A model generated the notes under the pieces. It worked only from the letters and a program-made list of their open reading frames with translations, was not told where the DNA came from and made no database searches. Of a DNA stretch of 64,000 bases, positions 1 through 9,815 are shown in pieces (position 1 is the stretch's first letter; the number at the start of each line of letters is the position of its first letter). Source of the stretch: GCA-2686265 sp036010965 (lineage in GTDB: Bacteria; Planctomycetota; UBA1135; GCA-002686595); assembly GCA_036010965.1 (NCBI GenBank), contig DASCMO010000114.1, positions 23,491 through 87,490 of the forward strand, written 5' to 3'. The position numbers and the translations under genes are program-made.

Positions 1-60
1 CTGAAATGCTTGGTGCTGAAATGCTTGGTGCTGAAATGCTTGGCGCTGAGAAGCCCGGCG
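1..60. repeat. 15-bp tandem repeat, about 4 units, open at the window edge
   Basis: The unit CTGAAATGCTTGGTG occurs at 1-15 and 16-30, with one change at 31-45 and a degenerate copy at 46-60. The array ends 5 nt before the stop codon of the minus-strand glycosyltransferase. On the plus strand it reads as a pentapeptide repeat (LKCLV) that stays open to a TGA at 88-90, so it could be the tail of a gene left of the window. It could equally be a noncoding satellite. The left boundary is not visible. Confidence 0.8.
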
Positions 61-64
61 ACTC

Positions 65-1927
65 TCAGCGACCCACGATGCGGTAGAGCCTGAAGAAGTC
101 GTAGGGCTCACCGTTGCTCTGCACGACGTCGGGAGGGCTGCGATAGAGCAGGCGAAAGCCCTCCACGCCTTCCAGCTGCGCGCTGTCCTGGCTCAGGAAA
201 GCGGTCGCGGCGCTGTCCGGGGAGAACTCGCGTGTTGTCACCAGAATCCCCGCGGCGTAGCGCGAGGCGTACAGGGTTCCGAGGGTGAAGCGATCGACGA
301 GCAAGTGCTCGATCCCCTCGGCTGCGAGCCAGTTCGCCAGCTCGGCGGGCGAGTCGTGGAAGAAGGAGGTCAAGAAGCGTTCCGCCCGGCGTCGGCTGGC
401 CTCCGTCTCGTACTTGGGCTGCAAGTAGATCGGTCGTCGCGTGTGGGCGAGGATCGCGGTCGAGTTCATGAAGTCGGCGGCGACCGGCGCCCCTTGTGGG
501 ACGAGTTCCTCGACGGCGGCGACCATGCGCGCGATCTCCTCCTGCCTGCCCGCTGGGCGGTACCAGGGGTTCTCCCGCCCGCCGACGAGCAGGACGAACA
601 GGACGAGTTGCCCGGCGAGCAGGCTGGCCGCCCAGGGCCGGCCTCCGCGCCTCGCGAGGCCGGCGGCGAGGGTGGCAGAAAGCAGCAGGGCGGGCAGGAT
701 CTGGACCCTGCCCACGAACCAGGTCGCGGGCAGGGCAAGCCATGCGAAGAGGCCGACGGTCGCGTGCAGGGTGCTGGGGGTGAAGCTCGTTCCCTCCTCA
801 CGGCCCCGCAGGAGGGCCGCGGCGCCCGCCACTCCCGCCAGGGTCATTCCCAGCAGGGCTACCAGGCGCAGGAGCGGGAGGCCGTCGAAGGGGCCCTGCC
901 AGAGGAGGCGCGCGTCGAAGGAGATCGTCGTGGGATCGGTGGGCAGCCGCCCGAGATGGACCAGTTTGGCCCACAGCACGTCGTGGACATGGGCGAACTC
1001 TCCGTTACTGCACAGGGCGCCGAGCAGGCCAACGAGCAGGGCGCCTGCGAAGGCGGCGGCCGCCGCCGTGCGCCGGGAGGTCGCCGGTCGCCAGCGGCGC
1101 AGAGCGGCGGCGCCGGCCAGTCCGAGCAGGAGCGCGCAGGTCGGGCCGAGGAGTACCGCGGCCTTGCGCGTCGCCGGGACCGCGACCAGCAGGGGCAGGG
1201 CCGTCGCGCTCCAGAGGGCTCCACGCAGGGCGAAGGGGTTGCGGCTCGTGGCCAGGAACACGAGGAAGAGCGCGGCCGCGCCGATCGCCGTGAAGAACCC
1301 CATGGCGTGCCAGGTGGCCAGGGCGGCGGCCAGTGCGAGGCCCGCGAGGGCGAACCGGGCGGGGTGGGGGGCGCGCACGGCGCGGGCCGCCGCCCACAGG
1401 GCGAACGCGAGCAGGGGGAAGCTGAGGTCCTCGCGCACCAGGAGGAACCCGACCGTGCGGTAGGCAGCGGGAGTCAGAGCCCAGAGCGCCGCGGCGAACA
1501 GACCCCATCCCCGGGAGCCGGAGAGCTCGCGGCCGAGGCCGTAGGCGCCGAGGGCCGCGAGCGATGCGCTGAGCGCCATCAGCCACAGGGCGCTGATGTG
1601 CAGGGGGGCGTCGCTCCCCAAGCGCTGCGCTAGCGCGTGGCCCCAGGCGACGAGGAACTCCTGGCCGACAGTGAAGGTCGCGGGGAGGTCCAGCAGGTCG
1701 GGATGCTCGACCAGCGGGTCCGCCCGAAAGTCGTCGGGGGGCAGGCCGCCCGATTCCACGATGCGCTCGGTGATGTAGTACAGGAGCCCCGGATCGCTCT
1801 TCAGCATCCCCTCCGGCCGCTCTGCGTCGAAGTTGGGATCGGCTACGGCCATCCCCACGCGCAGCAGGGTGGAGAGCGCGACGATCGCCAGCAGCGCCGC
1901 CGCCGCCTTGCCGGAGGTCAGCTGCAT
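65..1927 (-). CDS. GT-C fold membrane glycosyltransferase, STT3/PglB-like
   Basis: 620 residues with an N-terminal signal-anchor and many hydrophobic segments over roughly residues 90-430, followed by a soluble C-terminal domain. The N-terminal loop has 'KSDPGLLYYI', which matches the catalytic Asp region of oligosaccharyltransferases (typically N/S-D-x-Y-Y). The C-terminal domain has the usual order (a 'PVAADF' strand, then a 'RRPIY' segment), but the WWDYG motif expected there is replaced by ADFMNS. It probably transfers a lipid-linked sugar or glycan on the outer face of the inner membrane. Whether the acceptor is protein or lipid cannot be decided. Divergent from the next gene, with about 180 nt between them. 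Confidence 0.72.
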   Translation of the reverse strand: MQLTSGKAAAALLAIVALSTLLRVGMAVADPNFDAERPEGMLKSDPGLLYYITERIVESGGLPPDDFRADPLVEHPDLLDLPATFTVGQEFLVAWGHALAQRLGSDAPLHISALWLMALSASLAALGAYGLGRELSGSRGWGLFAAALWALTPAAYRTVGFLLVREDLSFPLLAFALWAAARAVRAPHPARFALAGLALAAALATWHAMGFFTAIGAAALFLVFLATSRNPFALRGALWSATALPLLVAVPATRKAAVLLGPTCALLLGLAGAAALRRWRPATSRRTAAAAAFAGALLVGLLGALCSNGEFAHVHDVLWAKLVHLGRLPTDPTTISFDARLLWQGPFDGLPLLRLVALLGMTLAGVAGAAALLRGREEGTSFTPSTLHATVGLFAWLALPATWFVGRVQILPALLLSATLAAGLARRGGRPWAASLLAGQLVLFVLLVGGRENPWYRPAGRQEEIARMVAAVEELVPQGAPVAADFMNSTAILAHTRRPIYLQPKYETEASRRRAERFLTSFFHDSPAELANWLAAEGIEHLLVDRFTLGTLYASRYAAGILVTTREFSPDSAATAFLSQDSAQLEGVEGFRLLYRSPPDVVQSNGEPYDFFRLYRIVGR

Positions 1928-2110
1928 GATCCGCGCCCCGAGCGCTCCGAGTTGCCTACGTCGGCGACCGTTCCCATCACGCCCGATTGCACACGGGCCG
2001 CGCGCCCGCCGCCAGCCTTCGTCCCCGGATCCGGCGGTCTGCGCGCTTTGGTGTGAAGGCCGGCAACGGAAGTGGGCCAGGGCGGACCAATGAGCCTATG
2101 CTGCGTGGCG

Positions 2111-3184
2111 ATGGTGCGCATCGTCTATGGCGTCTCCGGCGAGGGCGCGGGGCACGCGTCGCGGGCTCACGCGGTGCTGACCCACCTCGAGCAGCGCGGC
2201 CACCGCGTGAAGGTCGTCAGCTACGACCAGGGCCACGACCTCCTGCGCGACGACTTCGACGTCTTCGAGACCGAGGGTCTGCACATCTCGACCGTCGAGA
2301 ACAAGGTCTCGGTCGTCAGGACCTTCACGGACAACCTGTGCCGTCTCACGGGCGGCGTCGCGCGCCTGCGCGACCTGCGGCAGATCTGTTTTCGTGAGTT
2401 CGATCCCGAGTGCGTGATCACCGACTTCGAGCCGATGACCGCGCACCTCGCGAACCACCACCACTTGCCGCTGCTCACGATCGACAACCAGCATCGGATG
2501 CGCTACATGGACTACCCCAGGGCGCCGCACCTCGCGGCCGACGCCCTGGTGACGGAGGCGATCATCCGCGCGATGGTACCCCGCCCGGACTACTCCCTGG
2601 TGACGACCTTCTACCGGGGGGAAGTGGAGAACGATCGGACGATGCTCGTCCCGCCGGTACTGCGCCGCGAGGTGACCGACATCCAGCCCGAGCGCGGTGA
2701 GCACGTACTCGTGTACTTCACTCACAGCTTCGAGCGATTCCACAAGCACATGCTCGCCTGCGAACGCGAGCGCTTCATCGTCTATGGCGCCGGGCGTGAG
2801 GGCGAAGAGGGCAACCTGTGCTTCAAGGCGCCCAGTCGCACGGGGTTCCTGGAGGACTTCGCGAGCGCGCGGGCGGTCGTGGCGACGGCGGGCTTCTCTC
2901 TCATCACCGAAGCGTTGCACCTGGGAAAACCCTACCTGGCCTTGCCCATGCGAGGGCAGTTCGAGCAGGAGCTGAACGCCTTGATGCTGGAGTCCATGGG
3001 ATGCGGCGCCAACGGCCGCAAAGTCCGCCGCGAGTCCGTGGGAGATTTCCTCTACCGCCTGCCCGACTACGAGCGGGCCCTGGCGGATTACCCGCGCGGC
3101 GATGGAAACCGCGAGCTGTTCGAGCGCCTCGACGAGCTGCTGGCGGACGACTGCCGGGAGGCGCGGGCGCTGCACCGCACCTGA
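2111..3184 (+). CDS. MJ1255/VC2487-type glycosyltransferase (GT-B fold)
   Basis: About 357 residues from the ATG at 2111, where the protein opens with 'IVYGVSGEGAGHASRA'. This is the glycine-rich N-terminal loop of the MurG-like MJ1255/VC2487 family, whose members begin with a YGV.G.G.GH.SRA signature. In-frame starts at 2090 (ATG) and 2072 (GTG) would only add residues unlike the family. The C-terminal half has 'RTGFLEDFASARAVVATAG', followed by 'ITEALHLGKPYLALP', the nucleotide-sugar-binding half of GT-B enzymes. Likely cytoplasmic transfer of a sugar to a lipid or cell-surface acceptor. The substrate is unknown. It faces away from the STT3-like gene, which may share an envelope glycan role. 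Confidence 0.8.
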   Translation: MVRIVYGVSGEGAGHASRAHAVLTHLEQRGHRVKVVSYDQGHDLLRDDFDVFETEGLHISTVENKVSVVRTFTDNLCRLTGGVARLRDLRQICFREFDPECVITDFEPMTAHLANHHHLPLLTIDNQHRMRYMDYPRAPHLAADALVTEAIIRAMVPRPDYSLVTTFYRGEVENDRTMLVPPVLRREVTDIQPERGEHVLVYFTHSFERFHKHMLACERERFIVYGAGREGEEGNLCFKAPSRTGFLEDFASARAVVATAGFSLITEALHLGKPYLALPMRGQFEQELNALMLESMGCGANGRKVRRESVGDFLYRLPDYERALADYPRGDGNRELFERLDELLADDCREARALHRT

Positions 3185-3318
3185 CGGGCGCCCTGCGGAG
3201 GGGCGCGGCGCGGAATCGAGTCGCGCGGAGCCGCGTGGGGTGCTCGCGCGCGCCACTCCTCGCCGCCGCCGCCCGCCCTCCGCTCGACCGCAGGCTGGGA
3301 GCGGAGTACGCTCTTCCC

Positions 3319-4884
3319 ATGCTGGTCTCCTTGCCCAGGCTCCGGTCCCTGGCGCGCCTCCCTCTCGTCGCGGCTGCCCTGGCCTGCGCAGTGGCGGGGC
3401 CCGCATTCGGCGCTCCGGACGACCCCCTGCACATCATCGTCCTGCACACCAACGATGTGCACGGCCAGGTGCAGCCACGGCCGGCCCTGTGGCTCTCCCA
3501 GGAGGCGCCGCCGCCCGTCGGCGGTCTGCGGCGATTGGCAAGCACCGTCCGCAGGGTGCGCGCGGAGGGCGAGCGGACCGGCGCTGGGGTACTGGTCGTG
3601 GACGCGGGCGACTGGTTTCAGGGCACTCCCGAGGGCCTCGTCGACCACGGTCGCGCTTTTGTGCGCGCCATGCTGGCCGTGGGCTACGACGCTCTGTGCG
3701 TGGGCAACCACGAGTTCGACCACGGTCTGCCGCACCTGCTCGGTCTGCTGGCCGACTTTCGAGTCCCGGCGCTCTGCGCCAATCTCTTCGAGCCCGACGG
3801 GGAGCGTGTCGAGTGGGTCGCGCCCTGGAAGGTCGTCGAAGTGGTGGGCATACGCGTGGGCCTGGTTGGTCTCCTGACGCCCGGAACGCCGCACATCACC
3901 CACGCGGACGCAGGGCGCTTGCGCTTCGCGGATCCCGTCGCGGAGCTCCGTCGTGCGCGGGTCGAATTGGCCGACGATGTGGATTGGATTCTGCCGCTGA
4001 CGCACCTGGGTCTCGACGGGGACATCGAACTCGCTCTGGCGTTTCCTGACCTGCCGCTGATCGTCGGCGGGCACTCGCACACCTTTCTGCGCAACGGACG
4101 GCGTGAGGGGAAGACCCTGATCGTGCAGGTCGGTTCCAAGGCCAGCGCTGTGGGTAGGGTCGATTTGTGGTTCGACGCCGACAGCAAGCGGCTCCTCAAG
4201 CTCGAGTACGAGGTGATCACTCTGCTCGACGAGCCGCGAGAGGAGTTCCGCAACGCCCAGGTGGACGAGATGTGTGAACACCTCGTTTCCTTCAGCGAGG
4301 AGCGCATGGCGGTGGTAGTGGGTGAGCTGAGCGTGCCGCTGCGTCGCACGCGTGATCGCTTCCGTTCGTCCGCGGCGGGGAATCTGATCACCGACGCCAT
4401 GCGAGCGGCCGTGCCGGCGGACGTCGCGATCCAGAACCGCGGCGGCATCCGCTGCGACTGGGAGGCCGGGCCCGTCACGCGCCGGGACCTGTTCGAACTG
4501 CTGCCATTCGGCAATCATCTCGTACGCCTCGAGGTACCTGGCGAGCTGATCCTCGAGTGCGTGCGTGCCGCGGTGGAGGGCACCGCCCACAGCGGTCTGG
4601 AGTTCAGCGGGATGGTCGTCGAGGTGCGCGTGGACGATGCGGGTGATGGCCACCTGGAAGGCATCCGGATCGGCGGCGAGCTCCTGGAGCCCGAGCGCGT
4701 CTACGCTCTCGTGACCAACAGCTTCCTCGCCGATGGAGGAGACAACTACCTGAATCTGAAGGCCGCCGGCGTGCGAGCGGACGACCCGCGCATGCTGCGC
4801 GAGATGCTGGAGGAGTACCTGCGCGCCCACGAGAAGCTCACGCCGCCCGACGATCAGCGCTACCGCCTGCTGGAGGGACGCTGA
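3319..4884 (+). CDS. Secreted 5'-nucleotidase / metallophosphoesterase (UshA family)
   Basis: 521 residues with a signal peptide (hydrophobic run to 'AVAGPAFGA'). The calcineurin-like metallophosphoesterase motifs occur in order: 'LHTNDVHG', 'DAGDWFQG', 'GNHEFDHG', 'THLGLDGD' and 'GGHSHT'. The C-terminal 5'-nucleotidase domain has 'NLITDAMRAA', 'QNRGGIR' and the substrate-binding 'FLADGGDNY'. Expected role: periplasmic hydrolysis of nucleotides or other phosphoesters with a two-metal centre. An upstream open frame in the same phase exists, but the ATG at 3319 is the start that gives a signal peptide. Its stop overlaps the ATG of the next gene by one base (TGATG), so the two are translationally coupled. 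Confidence 0.93.
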   Translation: MLVSLPRLRSLARLPLVAAALACAVAGPAFGAPDDPLHIIVLHTNDVHGQVQPRPALWLSQEAPPPVGGLRRLASTVRRVRAEGERTGAGVLVVDAGDWFQGTPEGLVDHGRAFVRAMLAVGYDALCVGNHEFDHGLPHLLGLLADFRVPALCANLFEPDGERVEWVAPWKVVEVVGIRVGLVGLLTPGTPHITHADAGRLRFADPVAELRRARVELADDVDWILPLTHLGLDGDIELALAFPDLPLIVGGHSHTFLRNGRREGKTLIVQVGSKASAVGRVDLWFDADSKRLLKLEYEVITLLDEPREEFRNAQVDEMCEHLVSFSEERMAVVVGELSVPLRRTRDRFRSSAAGNLITDAMRAAVPADVAIQNRGGIRCDWEAGPVTRRDLFELLPFGNHLVRLEVPGELILECVRAAVEGTAHSGLEFSGMVVEVRVDDAGDGHLEGIRIGGELLEPERVYALVTNSFLADGGDNYLNLKAAGVRADDPRMLREMLEEYLRAHEKLTPPDDQRYRLLEGR

Positions 4885-6362
4885 TGAAGGCCGTGATCAC
4901 GCTCCTGGCCCTGGTACCGATCTCCTTGGGAGCACGGGAGGACCTGGAAGCCCTGGAAAAGAGCCTTCGCTCGGACAACGTCCGCGAGCGGCAGGAGGCC
5001 GTGCGCGGACTCGCCGAGGAAGGCAGCCCGAAGGCCTGGGAACTCGTGCTCGGGTCCCTGGCAGACGTCGAGCCGCGCGTGGCGGACGAGGCCCAGATCC
5101 GGTTGAGTGAGATGCAATCGGCGCGTGACCTCCAGCTGCTCTTTGGCAAGGGAGGTCTGAAGGCTCGCAAGGGCATCATCGCCGAGCGCGTGGCTGAAGC
5201 CCTCGGGCGCCTGGCTCTGCCAATCGAGGCGGCGGATATCGTGCGGCACCTCGCTCACCGTGACCCGCAAGTGCGCGCCGCCCTGCTCTGGAGCATCGAG
5301 CGCCTGGCCATAGCAGGGCGGCTCGATCTCGAAGATGACTCGAAGCTGCGCAAGGCGGTCGCGAAGCTGTGCTCCAAGGACAAGGATCCGCACGTTCGTG
5401 CCTGCGCCCTGCAAGCTCTCCTGTGGATCGCGGTGCCGCGTGCGGGGGAGACCGCTGAGCAGTTGATGAAGGATGACGAGGCCTCCGTACGCTGCGCCGT
5501 GGCCTCGATGTGGGGCGTAGTCCGGGACGGAGGCCCGGGCGGAAACGTCCTGGGGCTGATGGCCGGGGACCCTGCGGTCGCGGTGCGCTTGCAGGTGGCG
5601 GAAGAGTACGCGCGCATGGCCTCCGCCTCGGGCGCGCGAGGCCTGGCATGGATGCTGGCCCGCGAGGAGCACCTGCGCGTCTCCTGGCGCATCGTGGAGC
5701 TGCTGCAGGACCTCTCTGGCCTCCAGTACGGCCTGGACGATCGGCCGTGGCGGGACTGGACGCTAGGCCTCGAGGGCGACTGGAAACCCGCGGAGGAGGC
5801 GGCTGAGCGTACCTACGAGAACATGACCAGCGCCTTCGCGGGCCTACCGGTGCTCTCCGGCAACATCGCCGTCCTGATCGACATGTCGGGATCGATGTGG
5901 GACGAGAGCGGAGACGGGCGCACGCGCAAGCAGGCGGTGGATGTGGAGGTGCGCCGACTGCTCGAGTCCCTCTCGCCGGAGACCTGGTTCAACGTGATCC
6001 CCTACAGCGGTGTTCCCGAACCCTGGGAGGATGAACTCGTGCGCGCCTCCCTGCGCAACGTCAAGAAGGCGATCGAGGCGTTCGAAGGCAACAAGCTGCG
6101 CGGCAAGGGGAACTTCTGGGATGCGTTCTGGAGGGCTCTCGAAGATCCGCGCGTGGACACGGTCATGGTCCTCACCGACGGCGCACCCACCGGAGGCGAC
6201 CGCTGGAACCTCTCCCTGATGAAGACGCTCCTTCCCCAGCGGAATCGTTACCGCAAGGTCGTACTCGATGCGATCCTCTTCGATTCGAGCGGCTTCCTGG
6301 AGAGCCAGTGGAGGGAGATGTGCACCGCCACCGGCGGACGCTGCATCACCATCGACCTCTGA
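4884..6362 (+). CDS. HEAT-repeat plus von Willebrand A domain protein
   Basis: 492 residues. A short hydrophobic N-terminus ('AVITLLALVPISLGA') suggests export. Residues about 20-290 are alpha-helical HEAT-like repeats ('RQEAVRGLAEEGSPKAW', 'DPQVRAALLWSIERLA', 'DPHVRACALQALLWIA'). Residues about 325-492 form a VWA domain with an intact MIDAS start 'DMSGSMW' and the later 'VLTDGAPTGG' strand. Both modules mediate protein binding, and VWA with MIDAS usually binds partners through a metal. The start codon overlaps the nucleotidase stop. The role is not known. The combination of armadillo-type repeats and VWA is common in planctomycetes and related phyla. Confidence 0.8.
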   Translation: MKAVITLLALVPISLGAREDLEALEKSLRSDNVRERQEAVRGLAEEGSPKAWELVLGSLADVEPRVADEAQIRLSEMQSARDLQLLFGKGGLKARKGIIAERVAEALGRLALPIEAADIVRHLAHRDPQVRAALLWSIERLAIAGRLDLEDDSKLRKAVAKLCSKDKDPHVRACALQALLWIAVPRAGETAEQLMKDDEASVRCAVASMWGVVRDGGPGGNVLGLMAGDPAVAVRLQVAEEYARMASASGARGLAWMLAREEHLRVSWRIVELLQDLSGLQYGLDDRPWRDWTLGLEGDWKPAEEAAERTYENMTSAFAGLPVLSGNIAVLIDMSGSMWDESGDGRTRKQAVDVEVRRLLESLSPETWFNVIPYSGVPEPWEDELVRASLRNVKKAIEAFEGNKLRGKGNFWDAFWRALEDPRVDTVMVLTDGAPTGGDRWNLSLMKTLLPQRNRYRKVVLDAILFDSSGFLESQWREMCTATGGRCITIDL

Positions 6363-6443
6363 TTCCACGCGCAGGCCGCGCGATACACGAGAGCATGGAG
6401 ACGACGCGATGAAGCATTCCTCAATGAGCCGGGAGGGCTAGGC

Positions 6444-7478
6444 GTGCAGGCCGTCCAGATCGCGCGCCACGGGGGTCCCGACGTCCTCGAACTCGTCGAC
6501 CTGCCGGTCCCCGAGCCCGGGCCCAAAGAGGTGCTCGTGCGGGTGATCGCGTCTTCGATCAACCACCTCGACCTGTGGGTGCGGCGCGGGATTCCCGGCG
6601 TGCGGTTTCCCTTGCCCCTGATCCCCGGCTGCGACGGAACGGGCGAGATTGTGGCTCTTGGAGATGGCGTCGCGAGCGTCGCGGTCGGCGAACCGGTCGT
6701 CCTGCTCCCGGGTTACTCCTCGGGTACATCGGAGTGCGATCTCCTCGGGGACGATCACTTCTCCGACGACTACTCCATTCGTGGAGAGCACTGCGACGGA
6801 TTCGACTGCGAGTTCGTGACCCTCGAGGATCGCTTCGTCATGCCCTTGCCGGCCGGTGTTGACCCGGTGCATGCGGCCGCCGTGCCCCTGGTCTTCGTCA
6901 CGGCCTGGGGCATGCTCGTCTCGCGCGCTGGGCTCCTCGCCGGCGAGCGCGTGCTGGTGCTCGCCGGAGCGAGTGGTGTCGGCTCGGCGGCGATCCAGAT
7001 CGCTCGCGACCTGGGGGCGCGCGTCATCGCCACCGCCGGCAGCGACGAGAAGCGTGCCCGAGCCCGCGACCTGGGTGCCGAGGAGGTGCTGGACCACCAC
7101 GACCCCGACTGGCCGAAACAGGTCAAGGCCTGGAGCGCGGGCCGCGGGGTGGACGTGGTCGTCGAACATGTCGGCCCGGCGACCTGGGACGGGTCCATGC
7201 GCTGCCTGGCGAGGCGAGGGCGCCTGGTGACCTGCGGCGGGACGACCGGTCCGCAAGTCTCCCTTCAGTTGTCGCACCTGTTCATGAAGAACATCGCGGT
7301 GCTCGGTTCCACGATGGGACCGCGTTCGAGCTTGCCGGTCATCTACGACAAGGTCGCCGCGGGCGTCTTCCGCCCGGTCGTCGATCGCATCCTGCCGCTC
7401 TCCGAGGTCGCCGCCGCCCATCGGGCCCTGGAGGCCGGCGAGGTCAACGGCAAGGTCGTCCTGACCCCCGATCCCTGA
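6444..7478 (+). CDS. Zinc-type alcohol dehydrogenase / quinone oxidoreductase (MDR family)
   Basis: 344 residues from a GTG start. The GroES-like N-terminal domain opens with 'MQAVQIARHGGPDVLEL' and contains 'PGCDGTGEIVALG'. The Rossmann domain has 'GASGVGSAAIQIARDLGA' with the GxGxxG-type NAD(P) loop, then 'ARDLGAEEVLDHHD', which is typical of quinone reductases and crotonyl-CoA-like MDR members. The end 'VNGKVVLTPDP' is also family-typical. It catalyses NAD(P)H-dependent reduction or oxidation of an unknown carbonyl or enoyl substrate. It lies 61 nt upstream of a 3-hydroxyacyl-CoA dehydrogenase gene on the same strand, which hints at acyl or ketone metabolism. Confidence 0.88.
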   Translation: MQAVQIARHGGPDVLELVDLPVPEPGPKEVLVRVIASSINHLDLWVRRGIPGVRFPLPLIPGCDGTGEIVALGDGVASVAVGEPVVLLPGYSSGTSECDLLGDDHFSDDYSIRGEHCDGFDCEFVTLEDRFVMPLPAGVDPVHAAAVPLVFVTAWGMLVSRAGLLAGERVLVLAGASGVGSAAIQIARDLGARVIATAGSDEKRARARDLGAEEVLDHHDPDWPKQVKAWSAGRGVDVVVEHVGPATWDGSMRCLARRGRLVTCGGTTGPQVSLQLSHLFMKNIAVLGSTMGPRSSLPVIYDKVAAGVFRPVVDRILPLSEVAAAHRALEAGEVNGKVVLTPDP

Positions 7479-7539
7479 GCGCTCGCGACCGCGGGGGATT
7501 CCCATCGTCCTTCCCGTGGGCACGGTAGGATCTGCCGCC

Positions 7540-8418
<879 letters not shown>

Positions 8419-8506
8419 TGCCCTGAATCGAGCGCTGGCAGGGGCGTAGGATTTCCGACCTTGAGCGCCCCCGATCCGGGTGCGTGACCCGCCGACCGGA
8501 GGAGAC

Positions 8507-9166
8507 ATGTCCGATTTCGACGACCAGCCCGTGGCGCCGCCCAGGAAGCGGTCCTTTCCTCTCTGGCTCCTGTTCTGCGGTGGAGGCTGCCTGCTCGCCA
8601 TCCTGGGCGCCGTGGTCGTGGCCGGGTTGCTCTTCAACCAGTTCAAGGGCTTCTCCGATCCCGAAGTGCAGTGGCCGCGACTGGAGGCGCACGTCGCCGT
8701 GGACGAGCGCCCCGAGGAACTCAGCCTGCTCTTCGGCGGCGGGATGATGGGCATCGAGATGTTCACCTTCGAGGACAGCCGGGGCTACGCGGTGATCTTC
8801 CAGTTTTTCGGCTTCGGGGAAGCCGACGAGGCGCGGGACCAGCTGTTCGACCCCGAGTTCACCGGCAGCGTCGCGGGCCTGGGCGGGCGCAAGGACCTGC
8901 AAGCGGGGACGATCGACATTCAGGGTCGCGAGCTGGCCGTGATCCGCTTCTATCAGTTCGACAGCGGCGATGAAGGCGAAGCAGGGGAGGGCGACGCCAA
9001 TCCGCCTGCCCGCTCCGGCGTCTCCGCTCTGGTCGACCTGACCGGACCGGGGGAGCCGGGCTTGCTCGTCGTGCAGATCGTGCGCGCCGGCCAGGTCAGC
9101 GACCCCATCCCCGACGAGTACCTCCGCGAGCTCCTGGCGCCCTTCCACGTGGGCAAGGATCGCTAG
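8507..9166 (+). CDS. Single-pass membrane protein of unknown function
   Basis: 219 residues. The start at 8507 is supported by a GGAGGA ribosome-binding site just upstream (8498-8503). A short basic, proline-rich cytoplasmic N-terminus is followed by one transmembrane segment ('FPLWLLFCGGGCLLAILGAV', continuing to about residue 45) and a soluble domain of about 170 residues that is acidic near 'SGDEGEAGEGD'. No family is recognised. It is followed after 9 nt by another single-pass protein of similar length and layout, so the two probably form an operon and may act together. Confidence 0.75.
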   Translation: MSDFDDQPVAPPRKRSFPLWLLFCGGGCLLAILGAVVVAGLLFNQFKGFSDPEVQWPRLEAHVAVDERPEELSLLFGGGMMGIEMFTFEDSRGYAVIFQFFGFGEADEARDQLFDPEFTGSVAGLGGRKDLQAGTIDIQGRELAVIRFYQFDSGDEGEAGEGDANPPARSGVSALVDLTGPGEPGLLVVQIVRAGQVSDPIPDEYLRELLAPFHVGKDR

Positions 9167-9175
9167 CTGAGCTTC

Positions 9176-9796
9176 ATGGACGGATCCGTTCCGCGCGAGA
9201 CGACCTCGGGAGTGCTCGGGATCGGTCTGGGGCTGGCCCTGATCGTCGGGGCCTTCTTCGTGCTCGTGCGCATGGCGGAGAGAGACGCGGACGGTGAGGC
9301 GCTGCTGGCGGAGGCCTTCGTGGTCGGAGAGCTGCCCTTCGACTTCGAGATCCTCGAGGCCCGCACGCTCACGACCGGCGAGCGGGTCGTGGTGCTGGGA
9401 CCTCCCGCAGAGGCCGGCTCCAGCGATCGCGGGGACGGAGAGCGCGCCCCTCCCGAACGCCTGTTTCTCGTGCGCCACTCCGAAGCCGCCATCGAGGGCG
9501 TCATCGAGCGCCAGTTCCGGCGGGTCTCCTACGGAGACTCGGTGAGGGAGCCGGGCAAGCAGGTGGACCTACCCCTGGCGGGCGGGCGCCTGCGCTGGGG
9601 CGCACTGGCACCGAGCTTCGTCCACTCGCGCCGCAAGCACAGCGACAGCCACCGCGATTCGGTGCGCGTCAACCTCTACCGGCCCGAACGACCCTGGATC
9701 GCCTACGCGGTGTGGGCGCCGGATCAGGATGGATCAGAGGAGGGGGTGCAGGCGCTCCTCACCTCACTGCAGCCGCGCGAGGAGGCGCAGCAGTAG
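9176..9796 (+). CDS. Single-pass membrane protein of unknown function
   Basis: 206 residues. One transmembrane segment near the N-terminus ('GVLGIGLGLALIVGAFFVLV') is followed by an extracytoplasmic domain that ends in a low-complexity acidic tail. No family is recognised. It follows the previous membrane protein with a 9-nt gap and has the same topology, but I see no clear sequence similarity between them. It ends 19 nt before the convergent glcF gene. Confidence 0.7.
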   Translation: MDGSVPRETTSGVLGIGLGLALIVGAFFVLVRMAERDADGEALLAEAFVVGELPFDFEILEARTLTTGERVVVLGPPAEAGSSDRGDGERAPPERLFLVRHSEAAIEGVIERQFRRVSYGDSVREPGKQVDLPLAGGRLRWGALAPSFVHSRRKHSDSHRDSVRVNLYRPERPWIAYAVWAPDQDGSEEGVQALLTSLQPREEAQQ

Positions 9797-9815
9797 GCGA
9801 GGCGTCCGTGCGGCA

